Positions 20,460 to 28,995 of a DNA stretch of 64,000 bases are shown here, piece by piece. The notes under the pieces were generated by a model that was not told the DNA's origin, did not search any database, and worked only from the letters and a program-made list of their open reading frames with translations. The DNA comes from Streptomyces sp. SW4 (lineage in GTDB: Bacteria; Actinomycetota; Actinomycetes; Streptomycetales; Streptomycetaceae): the NCBI GenBank assembly GCA_003248315.1, contig QKWM01000004.1, forward strand, positions 2,348,501 through 2,412,500. Direction: 5' to 3'. A program made the position numbers and the translations under genes. Numbering within the stretch: the first letter of the stretch is position 1; the number at the start of each line of letters is the position of its first letter.

Positions 20460-20947
20460 TGTTTGACGTACCGCCCGTTTTGAGGTTTCGTCTTGCGCTC
20501 CGAGCGTGCCACTGATGCGGCGTCAACAAGGGACGTAGGTCCCGATCCGGGCGTACGTGTCAAGGGTGACGGACCGCACGTACCCCACTCTTGCGCCGCT
20601 TGCCACTCCTCGTGCCAAAATAGGACAAGGAGCCCGGGGAGGGCTCCGTCCTTGCACGCTTTGGGGGGTCTGGTGACTCCTGCACGCCACTGTGACTGAT
20701 CGTCACAGTGGCGTGACTGTCCGCTATGGCATGGTCCATCGGCTTCCGTCGCTGATGAACACCTGGGAGGGCAATTCCATCGGTTTGGCCGACGCGGCTG
20801 GACAGATGGTGTAGTTGTAGTGCCGAGGACAAGCCGTTCGTCCTATAACCGACTCGACTCGCGTCCGCCATTTCGGGCAACGCGGGTCAAGGTGCAGAAT
20901 TTAGAGGAAAGAACCGAGAAGGTTCGGTTCTCCCGAGGAGGCCGCTC
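20460..20947 (+). promoter_or_regulatory. Long leader/promoter region of bldC
   Basis: About 490 bases without a supported gene. Contains a 14-bp perfect inverted repeat (20683-20715, separate entry), an imperfect repeat around 20830-20850 with TATAAC as a possible -10, and a hairpin AGAACCGA/TCGGTTCT at 20910-20931 ending 3 bases before the GAGGAG ribosome site of bldC. A 27-codon frame (20735-20818) was considered and not accepted. Confidence 0.55.
20683..20715. promoter_or_regulatory. Perfect 14-bp inverted repeat upstream of bldC
   Basis: CACGCCACTGTGAC, loop TGATC, GTCACAGTGGCGTG. There is no T run, so it is either an operator, a stable RNA hairpin, or a Rho-independent-like stop for the preceding gene. 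It lies ~230 bases before bldC. Confidence 0.6.
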
Positions 20948-21154
20948 ATGACCGCTCGCACCCCTGATGCCGAGCCGCTGCTGACCCCGGCTGAGGTCGC
21001 CACCATGTTCCGCGTCGACCCCAAGACGGTCACGCGGTGGGCGAAGGCCGGCAAGCTCACGTCGATCCGCACGCTCGGCGGGCACCGCCGCTACCGCGAA
21101 GCCGAGGTCCGCGCCCTGCTCGCGGGCATCCCGCAGCAGCGCAGCGAGGCCTGA
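20948..21154 (+). CDS. bldC: BldC, MerR-like developmental regulator
   Basis: 68 aa, intact, and to my memory essentially identical to S. coelicolor BldC. It is a single winged-HTH domain: LLTPAEVATMFRVDPKTVTRW, then GKLTSIRTLGGHRRY. It lacks the coiled-coil and effector domains of full MerR proteins and binds DNA as head-to-tail oligomers on direct repeats. It holds back sporulation so that vegetative aerial growth can proceed. GAGGAG lies 7 bases before ATG. A strong terminator follows 107 bases after the stop. Confidence 0.97.
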   Translation: MTARTPDAEPLLTPAEVATMFRVDPKTVTRWAKAGKLTSIRTLGGHRRYREAEVRALLAGIPQQRSEA

Positions 21155-21261
21155 ACAACTGCATAACGGGGCGAAACGGCAGGTCCCCCAACCTGCTCGA
21201 CCGCCCGCACCACAGCTCCACACGACGTGGGTCCTGCCCCAACAGGCCCCGGTACGTCGTC

Positions 21262-21302
21262 GATCGCGTCGGACTCCGCCGGGTCCGACGCGATCTTTTT
21301 TG
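21262..21302 (+). terminator. Rho-independent terminator after bldC
   Basis: A 12-bp stem GATCGCGTCGGA/TCCGACGCGATC with a 10-base loop is followed directly by a T7 run, a textbook intrinsic terminator and rare in this genus. Confidence 0.9.
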
Positions 21303-21584
21303 TGCCCCGGGAGCGGGTCTGTGTGCCGCCGTCCCGGATCCGTGCGCCGCCCTGTCGAAGTCTGGGGAGGTCTGTCGGGTCGGCCGGGGGCCCTCGCCGG
21401 GGCAGTGCAATTGCACATATTAAATTGACTGGTTGTAGGGGAGGGGTAAGTGCCACCGTTTCAAAAACTCATGCGGTGACACCCGTCACACGCCTCACCG
21501 CTTGTTGCGGTCGGCCGGCGTGCGCTAATGGAGGTTCCGGTTCCACCGCCCCGGCGGCGTACGGGTGTTGGGGCGGGACGGAGG
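21303..21584. other. Intergenic stretch with a 12-bp palindrome in an AT-rich patch
   Basis: No gene is supported. GTGCAATTGCAC (21405-21416) is a perfect palindrome, followed by ATATTAAATTGAC, unusually AT-rich here. It may be an operator or a binding site for a nucleoid protein. Confidence 0.45.
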
Positions 21585-21791
21585 TCACGTGGGGGAGGCG
21601 GCCTCGTCCTCGGCGGTCTCCAGGCCCTCTTGACGGCCCTCGGGTGTCTGTGGCCCCGGCGAGTCCATGGCCAGCCGCAGCAGGCGGTGGCAGATCGGGC
21701 AGTGGCGCGTCAGATGACGGTAGGACGACGCGGCCGACAGGTGTGCGCGGAGCAGCGCCCGCGTCTCGTGCCTCGCCGATGCCGCCGCCAT
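21585..21791 (-). CDS. Small DUF6274-like protein with CPIC motif
   Basis: 68 aa. MAAASARHETRALLRAHLSA leads to RHLTRHCPICHRLLRLAMD, a His/CPIC/His arrangement that could bind one zinc or iron, then a polar tail. It matches a small Streptomyces family I know as DUF6274, of unknown function. I chose ATG at 21791 since GGAGG lies 6 bases upstream; a longer upstream frame adds an Arg-rich head without a ribosome site. Confidence 0.75.
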   Translation of the reverse strand: MAAASARHETRALLRAHLSAASSYRHLTRHCPICHRLLRLAMDSPGPQTPEGRQEGLETAEDEAASPT

Positions 21792-21998
21792 ACGCCACCT
21801 CCGCCGGCCCCCGCGGGGTGCGGGGCCCTGCATCCGGAGTACCGACCGAATGTGACGCCGTCAAGGCCGCGCGACCGCCCCGGAGGGGCCCTCACGGCCT
21901 CCTGGAGGACCGGGCGGGACGGGAGACGGCCGAAGCCCGAGGGGTACGCGCCCGCGGGAAGCGGGCGTGGTGGCGTGGGTAGTGGCGCGGGCATGCGA

Positions 21999-22030
21999 AA
22001 GGGCCCGCTTCGCTGACGAAGCGGGCCCTT
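21999..22030 (-). terminator. Terminator of tRNA-Asp
   Basis: A 14-bp perfect stem AAGGGCCCGCTTCG/CGAAGCGGGCCCTT with loop CTGA is followed on the minus strand by TTTCGC. It lies directly after the tRNA-Asp 3' end. Confidence 0.85.
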
Positions 22031-22036
22031 CTGCTG

Positions 22037-22111
22037 CGGTCCTGACGGGATTTGAACCCGCGGCCTCCACCTTGACAGGGTGGCGAGCACTCCAAACTGC
22101 TCCACAGGACC
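22037..22111 (-). tRNA. tRNA-Asp (GTC anticodon), copy 1
   Basis: The minus strand reads GGTCCTG...CAGGACC in the acceptor stem, anticodon stem CCACC/GGTGG with loop CTGTCAA, and T loop TTCAAAT; discriminator G. Identical body to the copy at 26556-26630; hrpA sits between them. Confidence 0.95.
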
Positions 22112-22204
22112 AGGTTTGCGGCGCCATTCGTGCGGTGCGCTGCGAGAAGAGACTCTACAGGAGGGTGAGCCCCGCTGGCGAACTCACCCTCCGTGCAGGG
22201 GTCG

Positions 22205-25200
22205 TCACGGGACGGCGGCGTCGATCGCCTTCACGATCCGCTTGTCGGAGACGGGGTACGCCGTGCCCAGCGCGTGGGCGAAGTAGCTGACCCGCAGCTC
22301 CTCGATCATCCAGCGGATGTCCAGGACCTGCTGCGGCACCGGCCGGCCCTGCGGCATCTGCTCCAGCAGCCAGGCGTACTCGTCCTGCATCTCGTGGACC
22401 TTCTCCATGCGCGTGGTGTCGCGCTGGACGTTGGCCGGCATCTGCTGCAGCCGCCGGTCCGCGGCGATCAGATAGCGCATCAGGTCCGGCAGCCGCTTCA
22501 GCCCGGACTCCGTGACGAAGCCCGGCTTCACGAGGGCGTCCAGCTGCTTGCGCACGTCCTGGAGGTTCGGCAGCAGCGCGGGGCTCCGCACGCCCTTCAG
22601 GCGCCGCTCGCAGGCCTGCCAGGCGGCCAGCACCTGCTGCACCTGCCCGACCGTGCGGACGGTCGTGTCGACGATCTCCGCGCGGACCTTGTCGTACAGC
22701 TTCCGGTACGACTCCTCGTCCCACGCCGGTCCGCCGAAGTCGGCGATCAGCTTGTCGGCCGCGGCCATGGCGCAGTCGTCGAACAGGGCCTGGACGGAGC
22801 CGTGCGGGTTGGCCGACAGACCCAGCTTCTGCTGGTTGGACAGCTTTTCGGATGCGAACTTCGCGGGGTTGACCGGGATGTTGCGCAGGATCAGCCGGCG
22901 CGTGCCCTTCCACATGGCCTGGGCCTGCTCGGCCTCGGTGTCGAAGAGGCGGACGGAGACGGTGTCGCCGTCGTCCACCAGCGCCGGGTACGCCTTGACC
23001 GGCTGGCCGGCGCGGCGGGTCTCGAAGACCCGGGTGAGCGTGCCGATCGTCCAGTCGGTCAGGCCGGTGCGCTCCAGGGACTCCCCGCCCTGCCGGGAGG
23101 CGGTGGCCGCCGCGGCCTGGGAGAGCGCCTTGCGGGCCTTCGGCTTCAGCTTCAGCTTCAGCGCCTCGAGGTCCTTGTCCTCGGCCAGCTTGCGGCGCCG
23201 CTCGTCGACGATCCGGAACGTGATCTTCAGGTGGTCGGGGACCTTGGACCAGTCGAAGTCCTCCGCCTCGAACGGGACCCCGACCATCCGCTTCAGCTCG
23301 CGCGCCATGGTGACGGTGAGCGGCTCCTGGAGGGGCACGGCCCGCTCCAGGAAGGCCTTCGCGTAGTTCGGCGCCGGTACGTAGTTGCGGCGGATCGGCT
23401 TGGGCAGGGACCGGATCAGCTCCGTGACGACCTCTTCCCGCAGGCCCGGGATCTGCCAGTCGAAGCCCTCGTCGGTGACCTGGTTGAGGACCTGGAGCGG
23501 GATGTGGACGGTCACGCCGTCGGCGTCCGCGCCCGGCTCGAACTGGTAGGTCACACGGAACTTGAGCGGGCCCTGCCGCCAGCTGTCCGGGTAGTCGTCC
23601 TTGGTGACCGCGCCCGCCTTCTCGTTGATGAGCATCTCGCGCTCGAAGTCGAGGAAGTCGGGCTGCTCGTGCCGCTTGCGCTTCCACCAGGAGTCGAAGT
23701 GGGCACCGGAGACGACGTGTTCGGGGATCCGCTGGTCGTAGAAGTCGAAGAGCGTCTCGTCGTCGACGAGGATGTCCCGGCGCCGGGCCCGGTGCTCCAG
23801 CTCCTCGACCTCGGTGAGCAGTTTGCGGTTGTCGGCGAAGAACTTGTGGTGGGTGCGCCAGTCGCCCTCGACCAGGGCGTGCCGGATGAACAGCTCCCGG
23901 CTGACCTCCGGGTCGATCCGGCCGTAGTTCACCTTGCGCTGGGCGACGATCGGAACGCCGTACAGCGTCACCTTCTCGTACGCCATCACCGCCGCCTGGT
24001 CCTTCTCCCAGTGCGGTTCGCTGTAGGTGCGCTTCAGCAGGTGGCCGGCGAGCGGCTCGACCCACTCCGGCTCGATCTTCGCGTTGACGCGGGCCCACAG
24101 GCGGCTGGTCTCCACCAGCTCCGCGGACATCACGAACCGCGGCGGCTTCTTGAACAGGGCCGAGCCGGGGAAGATCGCGAACTTGGCGTTGCGGGCGCCC
24201 AGGTACTCGTTCTTCGCGCCGTCCTTCACGTCCTTCATGCCGACGTGCGACAGCAGCCCGGCGAGCAGCGACTGGTGGACGCGGTCGGCGGGGGCGTCGT
24301 CCTCGTTGAGGTGGATGCCCATCTGCTTGGCGACGGTGCGCAGCTGGGTGTAGATGTCCTGCCATTCGCGGATGCGCAGGAAGTTGAGGTACTCCTGCTT
24401 GCACATCCGGCGGAAGGAGGACGAGCCGCGTTCCTTCTGCTGCTCGCGCAGGTAGCGCCAGAGGTTGAGGTAGGCGAGGAAGTCGCTGGTCTCGTCCTTG
24501 AAGCGGGCGTGCTGCTGGTCGGCCTGCGTCTGCTTCTCGGCGGGGCGCTCGCGCGGGTCCTGGATGGACAGCGCGGCGGCTATCACCATGACCTCGCGGA
24601 CGCAGCCGTTCTTGTCGGCCTCCAGCACCATCCGGGCCAGCCGCGGGTCGACGGGCAGCTGGGCCAGCTTGCGGCCGGTCTCGGTGAGGCGCTTGCGGGG
24701 GTCCTTCTGCGCCGGGTCGAGCGCGCCGAGCTCCTGGAGCAGCTGGACGCCGTCGCGGATGTTGCGGTGGTCCGGCGGGTCGATGAAGGGGAACTTCTCG
24801 ATGTCGCCGAGGCCGGCGGCGGTCATCTGGAGGATGACGGAGGCCAGGTTGGTCCGCAGGATCTCGGCGTCGGTGAACTCCGGCCGGGCGTGGAAGTCGT
24901 CCTCGCTGTAGAGCCGGATGCAGATGCCGTCGGAGGTGCGTCCGCAGCGGCCCTTGCGCTGGTTGGCGCTGGCCTGCGAGATCGGCTCGATGGGCAGCCG
25001 CTGCACCTTGGTGCGGTGGCTGTAGCGGGAGATCCGGGCGAAGCCGGGGTCGATGACGTACTTGATGCCGGGGACCGTGAGGGAGGTCTCGGCGACGTTG
25101 GTCGCCAGAACGATCCTGCGGCCGGAGTGCGGCTGGAAGACGCGGTGCTGCTCGGCGTGCGAGAGCCGCGCGTACAGCGGCAGCACCTCCGTGCTGTGCC

Positions 25201-26173
25201 AATCAGCGCCTCCGGCGCGGGGGTACTTCTTCTTCTCCAGCGCGTCCGCGGTGTCCCGGATCTCCCGCTCGCCGGAGAGGAAGACGAGGATGTCGCCGGG
25301 GCCCTCCGCCATCAGCTCCTCGACGGCGTCGGTGATCGCGGTGATCTGGTCCCGGTCGGCGTCGTCGGAGTCCTCCTCCAGCAGCGGCCGGTACCGCACC
25401 TCCACCGGGTACGTCCGGCCGCTGACCTCGATGATCGGGGCGTCGCCGAAGTGCCGGGAGAAGCGCTCGGGGTCGATCGTCGCCGAGGTGATGACGACCT
25501 TCAGGTCGGGCCGCTTCGGCAGGAGCTGGGCCAGGTAGCCGAGCAGGAAGTCGATGTTGAGGGACCGCTCGTGGGCCTCGTCGATGATGATCGTGTCGTA
25601 GGCGCGCAGCTCGCGGTCGGTCTGGATCTCCGCGAGCAGGATGCCGTCCGTCATCAGCTTGACGAAGGTGCCGTCCGGGTCGACCTGATCGGTGAACCGG
25701 ACCTTCCAGCCGACGGCCTCGCCGAGCGGCGTGTCCAGCTCCTCGGCCACCCGCTCGGCGACGGTGCGGGCGGCGATCCGCCGGGGCTGGGTGTGCCCGA
25801 TCATGCCGCGGACGCCGCGCCCGAGGTCCAGGCAGATCTTGGGGATCTGCGTGGTCTTGCCGGAGCCGGTCTCACCGGCGACGATCACGACCTGGTGGTC
25901 GCGGATCGCGTCGGCGATCTCGTCCCGCTTCTGGCTGACGGGCAGGGACTCGGGATAGGTGACGGCGGGCACACGGGCGCGACGTGCGGCGACGCGCTGC
26001 TCGGCCCGGTCGATCTCGGCCTCGATCTCGGCGAGAACCGCGGCGCGGGCCTCCGGCTTGCGGATCTTCCGCGCACCCTCGAGCCGGCGCCCGAGCCGGT
26101 GCGCGTCACGCAGCGACAGCTCGGTCAGACGGGGGGCGAGGGTGCCGAGGGCGGGGGCGGGGTGCGTAGACAT
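22205..26173 (-). CDS. hrpA: ATP-dependent RNA helicase HrpA
   Basis: 1322 aa, intact, the longest unbroken gene here. DEAH/RHA helicase with motif I GETGSGKT (100-107), Ia TQPRRIAA, II DEAH (199-202), III SAT, then V/VI regions ATNVAETSLTVPGI and QRKGRCGR. A helicase-associated domain and OB fold follow, and the long C-terminal DUF3418 region is typical of bacterial HrpA. HrpA acts on structured mRNA and stalled or collided ribosomes. Its tRNA neighbours on both sides share its strand. ATG 26173; there is no obvious strong ribosome site. Confidence 0.95.
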   Translation of the reverse strand: MSTHPAPALGTLAPRLTELSLRDAHRLGRRLEGARKIRKPEARAAVLAEIEAEIDRAEQRVAARRARVPAVTYPESLPVSQKRDEIADAIRDHQVVIVAGETGSGKTTQIPKICLDLGRGVRGMIGHTQPRRIAARTVAERVAEELDTPLGEAVGWKVRFTDQVDPDGTFVKLMTDGILLAEIQTDRELRAYDTIIIDEAHERSLNIDFLLGYLAQLLPKRPDLKVVITSATIDPERFSRHFGDAPIIEVSGRTYPVEVRYRPLLEEDSDDADRDQITAITDAVEELMAEGPGDILVFLSGEREIRDTADALEKKKYPRAGGADWHSTEVLPLYARLSHAEQHRVFQPHSGRRIVLATNVAETSLTVPGIKYVIDPGFARISRYSHRTKVQRLPIEPISQASANQRKGRCGRTSDGICIRLYSEDDFHARPEFTDAEILRTNLASVILQMTAAGLGDIEKFPFIDPPDHRNIRDGVQLLQELGALDPAQKDPRKRLTETGRKLAQLPVDPRLARMVLEADKNGCVREVMVIAAALSIQDPRERPAEKQTQADQQHARFKDETSDFLAYLNLWRYLREQQKERGSSSFRRMCKQEYLNFLRIREWQDIYTQLRTVAKQMGIHLNEDDAPADRVHQSLLAGLLSHVGMKDVKDGAKNEYLGARNAKFAIFPGSALFKKPPRFVMSAELVETSRLWARVNAKIEPEWVEPLAGHLLKRTYSEPHWEKDQAAVMAYEKVTLYGVPIVAQRKVNYGRIDPEVSRELFIRHALVEGDWRTHHKFFADNRKLLTEVEELEHRARRRDILVDDETLFDFYDQRIPEHVVSGAHFDSWWKRKRHEQPDFLDFEREMLINEKAGAVTKDDYPDSWRQGPLKFRVTYQFEPGADADGVTVHIPLQVLNQVTDEGFDWQIPGLREEVVTELIRSLPKPIRRNYVPAPNYAKAFLERAVPLQEPLTVTMARELKRMVGVPFEAEDFDWSKVPDHLKITFRIVDERRRKLAEDKDLEALKLKLKPKARKALSQAAAATASRQGGESLERTGLTDWTIGTLTRVFETRRAGQPVKAYPALVDDGDTVSVRLFDTEAEQAQAMWKGTRRLILRNIPVNPAKFASEKLSNQQKLGLSANPHGSVQALFDDCAMAAADKLIADFGGPAWDEESYRKLYDKVRAEIVDTTVRTVGQVQQVLAAWQACERRLKGVRSPALLPNLQDVRKQLDALVKPGFVTESGLKRLPDLMRYLIAADRRLQQMPANVQRDTTRMEKVHEMQDEYAWLLEQMPQGRPVPQQVLDIRWMIEELRVSYFAHALGTAYPVSDKRIVKAIDAAVP

Positions 26174-26420
26174 ACGGATTCCAGGATCTCATCCCGGCGA
26201 ATTTCCTGGCGAACACTTTTGCCTCGGCCGACGGCGCGCGCCGGGGCGGCGGTGAGCACGGGTCGGGCCGGTGGGGGCCACGGGTCGGGCCGGCGATGAG
26301 CGCGGGCCGCTCGGTGGTGTGCCACGCCGGGCGCTGCTGAGCCGGTGGCCCGGCCTGCCCGGCCTGCCCGGCCACAGAGGTGGGCCACCCGGCCTGCCCC
26401 GCCACACGGGCGGACAACGA

Positions 26421-26452
26421 CGAGGGCCCCGTTCTGATGAACGGGGCCCTCG
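26421..26452 (-). terminator. Terminator of the Glu-Asp-Phe tRNA cluster
   Basis: A 14-bp perfect stem CGAGGGCCCCGTTC/GAACGGGGCCCTCG with loop TGAT lies just beyond the tRNA-Phe 3' end. The region 26174-26420 holds only the hrpA promoter area and GGCCTGCCC-type short repeats. Confidence 0.8.
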
Positions 26453-26454
26453 GG

Positions 26455-26531
26455 TGGTGGCTGGGGCCGGGGTCGAACCGGCGACCTTCCGCTTTTCAGG
26501 CGGACGCTCGTACCAACTGAGCTACCCAGCC
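26455..26531 (-). tRNA. tRNA-Phe (GAA anticodon)
   Basis: Acceptor GGCTGGG/CCCAGCC, anticodon loop CUGAAAA, T loop TTCGACC. Discriminator A is followed by an encoded CCA, which none of the neighbouring tRNA genes checked here has. Confidence 0.95.
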
Positions 26532-26536
26532 ACGAG

Positions 26537-26550
26537 GTTTCACGTGAAAC
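26537..26550. promoter_or_regulatory. parS site (ParB binding), GTTTCACGTGAAAC
   Basis: Exact match to the 14-bp parS consensus of Bacillus and Streptomyces, embedded in a 20-bp palindrome (26534-26553). It lies in the 24-base gap between tRNA-Phe and tRNA-Asp. ParB loads here and spreads for chromosome segregation; parS sites cluster around oriC. The same palindrome could also form an RNA hairpin in the tRNA precursor. Confidence 0.88.
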
Positions 26551-26555
26551 CTCAG

Positions 26556-26630
26556 CGGTCCTGACGGGATTTGAACCCGCGGCCTCCACCTTGACAGGGT
26601 GGCGAGCACTCCAAACTGCTCCACAGGACC
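26556..26630 (-). tRNA. tRNA-Asp (GTC anticodon), copy 2
   Basis: Same 75-base gene as at 22037-22111, in the order Glu, Asp, Phe on the minus strand. Confidence 0.95.
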
Positions 26631-26680
26631 ATGTGGATGTGTGCGAACCAACGAACCCAAGTGTCGCACACCGTACTGCG

Positions 26681-26752
26681 TGCCCCAACGGGATTCGAAC
26701 CCGTGCTACCGCCTTGAAAGGGCGGCGTCCTAGGCCGCTAGACGATGAGGGC
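26681..26752 (-). tRNA. tRNA-Glu (TTC anticodon), one acceptor base probably missing
   Basis: Anticodon stem CCGCC/GGCGG with loop CTTTCAA, T loop TTCGAAT. The 3' acceptor strand reads TGGGGC where TGGGGGC would pair fully with GCCCTCA (one G-U), so a G in a run appears lost in the assembly. Confidence 0.9.
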
Positions 26753-26832
26753 TATCGGCCCGCCTGGGCGCTTCTCAGCGCGTCGGGGACGTGAGAAGCA
26801 TATGGGATGGCGGGAGGGATCGCCAAAACGGT

Positions 26833-28462
26833 TTACGGAGCGGGCCGGGAGCCGGTGGGGGAGGGCCCGCTCGCGGGGCCGCCGGGGAGGCGGGAGAGGA
26901 GTCCGGAGGGGAGCCGTCCGGGGTCGGGGAGGGGGAGGGGACTGCGGGGCGCCGGGCTGGTTCTCCTTCGGCAGGTGGCGGCTGACCTCGGCCGTCGTCA
27001 GGCCCAGTCCGCCGAGCTTGATCTCGTCCCAGGCCTGGAGGCGCCGGGTGTCCCGGTCGAAGTACAGGACCGAGGCCTGGATCGGGTCGGGGTACTCGCC
27101 CTCGATCGCCCGCAGCCCGCTGCCGCCGGTCGAGCCCTCGATGCGCAGCCGGGTGCCGAACTTCATGACCTCCATGTCGTTGCGGTGCACGTGCCCGGCC
27201 AGGACGAGCGGCACCTCGCCGTCGACCACCCGGGCCGCCGACGGCTCGTGGGCGACGGCAATGTCCACCGGCCGGCCCGCGGCGCGGTGGTCGCGCAGCG
27301 CCGAGGCGAGCCGGGCGCCGGCCAGCTCCTGGGACGCCTCGGCGCCCGGTTTCCGGGTGCGGTCGGGGTGAACTGGGGGTCGCCCATGCCGGCGAAGCGC
27401 AGCCCTCCGACGGTCACCGCCCGGCCGTCGTCCAGGACGTGGGTGTTCTCCAGGCCCTCGACATAGCGCTGGGTGGTCATCGAGTCGTGGTTGCCGCGGA
27501 CCCAGACGTAGGGGCGCCGAGATCCTCGATCGGGTCCAGGAAGCCGTTCTCGGCGGCCGAGCCGTGGTCCATCGTGTCGCCGGAGTCGACGATCACGTTC
27601 ACCTTGTACTGCTCCACCAGCGAGGCGATGATCTTCCAGCTCGCCGGGTTGAGATGGATGTCCGACACGTGCAGGACCCGGATCGTGGTCGGGTCCGGCT
27701 GGTAGGCGGCAGCGTGGAGGTGGCGTCGTAGAGCTTGGTCACGTTCGTCACCAGACGGGCCAGCTCCTTCTGGTAGACGTCGAACTCCGTGACGATGCTG
27801 CGGGCGTCGCCGACGAGGGAGGGCGCGGAGGAGAGCAGCCCGGAGAACTTCGGCTCCAGGACCGAGTCCGGCTTCCAGGTCGCGTACGCGCTGCCGCCCG
27901 AGGCCAGCAGCAGCGTGAAGGCCAGGCCGCCGGCGGCCAGGGCACGGCGCGGGCGCCGGTAGACGGCGAGCCCCAGCGCCGTGGCGCCCGTGACGACGGC
28001 CACGCAGGAGCGGACCGCCAGGTCGAGCGTGCCGTGCTCGACGTCCCGCGCCACCTCGTCCTGGAGCCCGGAGAGCCGTTCGGGGTGGTCGACGAGGGCC
28101 TGGGCGCGTTCGGGATCGAGCTGGTCGACGTTGACGTCCAGCCGGACCGGTGCCGTGTGGCTGTCCAGCTGGAGCGCGCCGAGCGGGGACACGTTGATCT
28201 TCGTGCCGCCGGTGAGGGAGGGGCGCAGGGTCATCGTCGTGTCCATCGGGCCGACCGGGACCCGTACGTTGCCGACGACGAGCAGCCCCAGCCAGGCGCC
28301 GAGCAGCACCACGGCGACGAGGCCGGCGGCGCGGGTCAGCGGGCGGGACCGGGCGGCGAGCTCGACCGTGGCGGCCGCCGGGCGGGGCGGTTTCCTGCGC
28401 GGGCGCAGGGCGCCGCGGGTGCGGGCGAGGGCGTGCTGGACTGCGGCGGAGACGCGGGCCAT
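26833..28462 (-). CDS. Membrane-anchored metallophosphoesterase (calcineurin-like)
   Basis: About 545 aa. N-terminal cytoplasmic Arg-rich stretch, two membrane spans (AAGLVAVVLLGAWLGLLVV and a second around SCVAVVTGATALGLAVY), then a conserved extracytoplasmic region and the phosphoesterase domain: HVSDIHLNPA, VDSGDTMDHG, RGNHDS, VAHEPSA and AGHVHRND supply the two-metal ligands. Frame breaks at about 27712, 27515 and 27371. The 3' end is uncertain: as written the frame runs to 26738, inside tRNA-Glu. Restoring two bases in the G runs near 26900-26945 gives the stop at 26833 that I favour. Substrate unknown. Confidence 0.75.
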
Positions 28463-28546
28463 TGATGCCGTATGCCCATGTGCGCGGGCCGGTATGCGGT
28501 CGGCCCGCGGCGCCCGTACGGCTGTGTCGTACCCGACAATGGGCCT

Positions 28547-28896
28547 GTGCTGGAGATGACGCGCGAGGAGTTCGAGGAACTGGTCGCCGAGGCCCTGGAC
28601 CGGATCCCGCCGGAGCTGACACGGCTGATGGACAACGTCGCCGTGTTCGTCGAGGACGAGCCGCCGGCGGACGACCCCGAGCTGCTCGGGATCTACGAGG
28701 GGACGCCGCTGACGGAGCGCGGGAGTGGTACGCGGGCGTGCTGCCGGACCGGATCACCATCTACCGGGGGCCGACGCTGCGGATGTGCGAGACGCGGGAG
28801 GAGGTCGTGGCCGAGACCGAGGTGACCGTGGTGCACGAGATCGCCCACCACTTCGGGATCGACGACGCCCGGCTGCACGCCCTCGGCTACGGCTGA
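28547..28896 (+). CDS. Small zincin-type metallopeptidase (DUF1025 family)
   Basis: 116 aa after restoring one G near 28722 (LTERG|EWYAG). The C-terminal HEIAHHFG (HExxH-x-x-x) supplies the zinc site, and DEPPADDPELLGIYEG is typical of this minimal metallopeptidase family (zincin_1). Cytoplasmic; the physiological substrate is unknown. GTG start at 28547, divergent from the phosphoesterase with 84 bases between starts. Confidence 0.88.
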
Positions 28897-28995
28897 GCGG
28901 CCGGCGACGCCGGCGGCCCCCGGTACGGGGCGCGTGTCCTCTTGTGGGGACGGGAGTTGGGCACGGCGACTCCTTGACCCCGGAGGTGGCTGCCC

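Noticed and set aside
20735..20818. 27-codon small gene upstream of bldC (MVHRLPSLMNTW...)
   Set aside because: No ribosome-binding site and no known homologue; more likely part of the leader.
22155..26299. Very long open frames antisense and out of frame over hrpA
   Set aside because: High-GC DNA gives long shadow frames; hrpA has all helicase motifs in one frame.
26534..26553. Treating the palindrome as only a terminator between tRNAs
   Set aside because: It is an exact parS consensus with no T run, and the tRNAs on both sides are probably co-transcribed.
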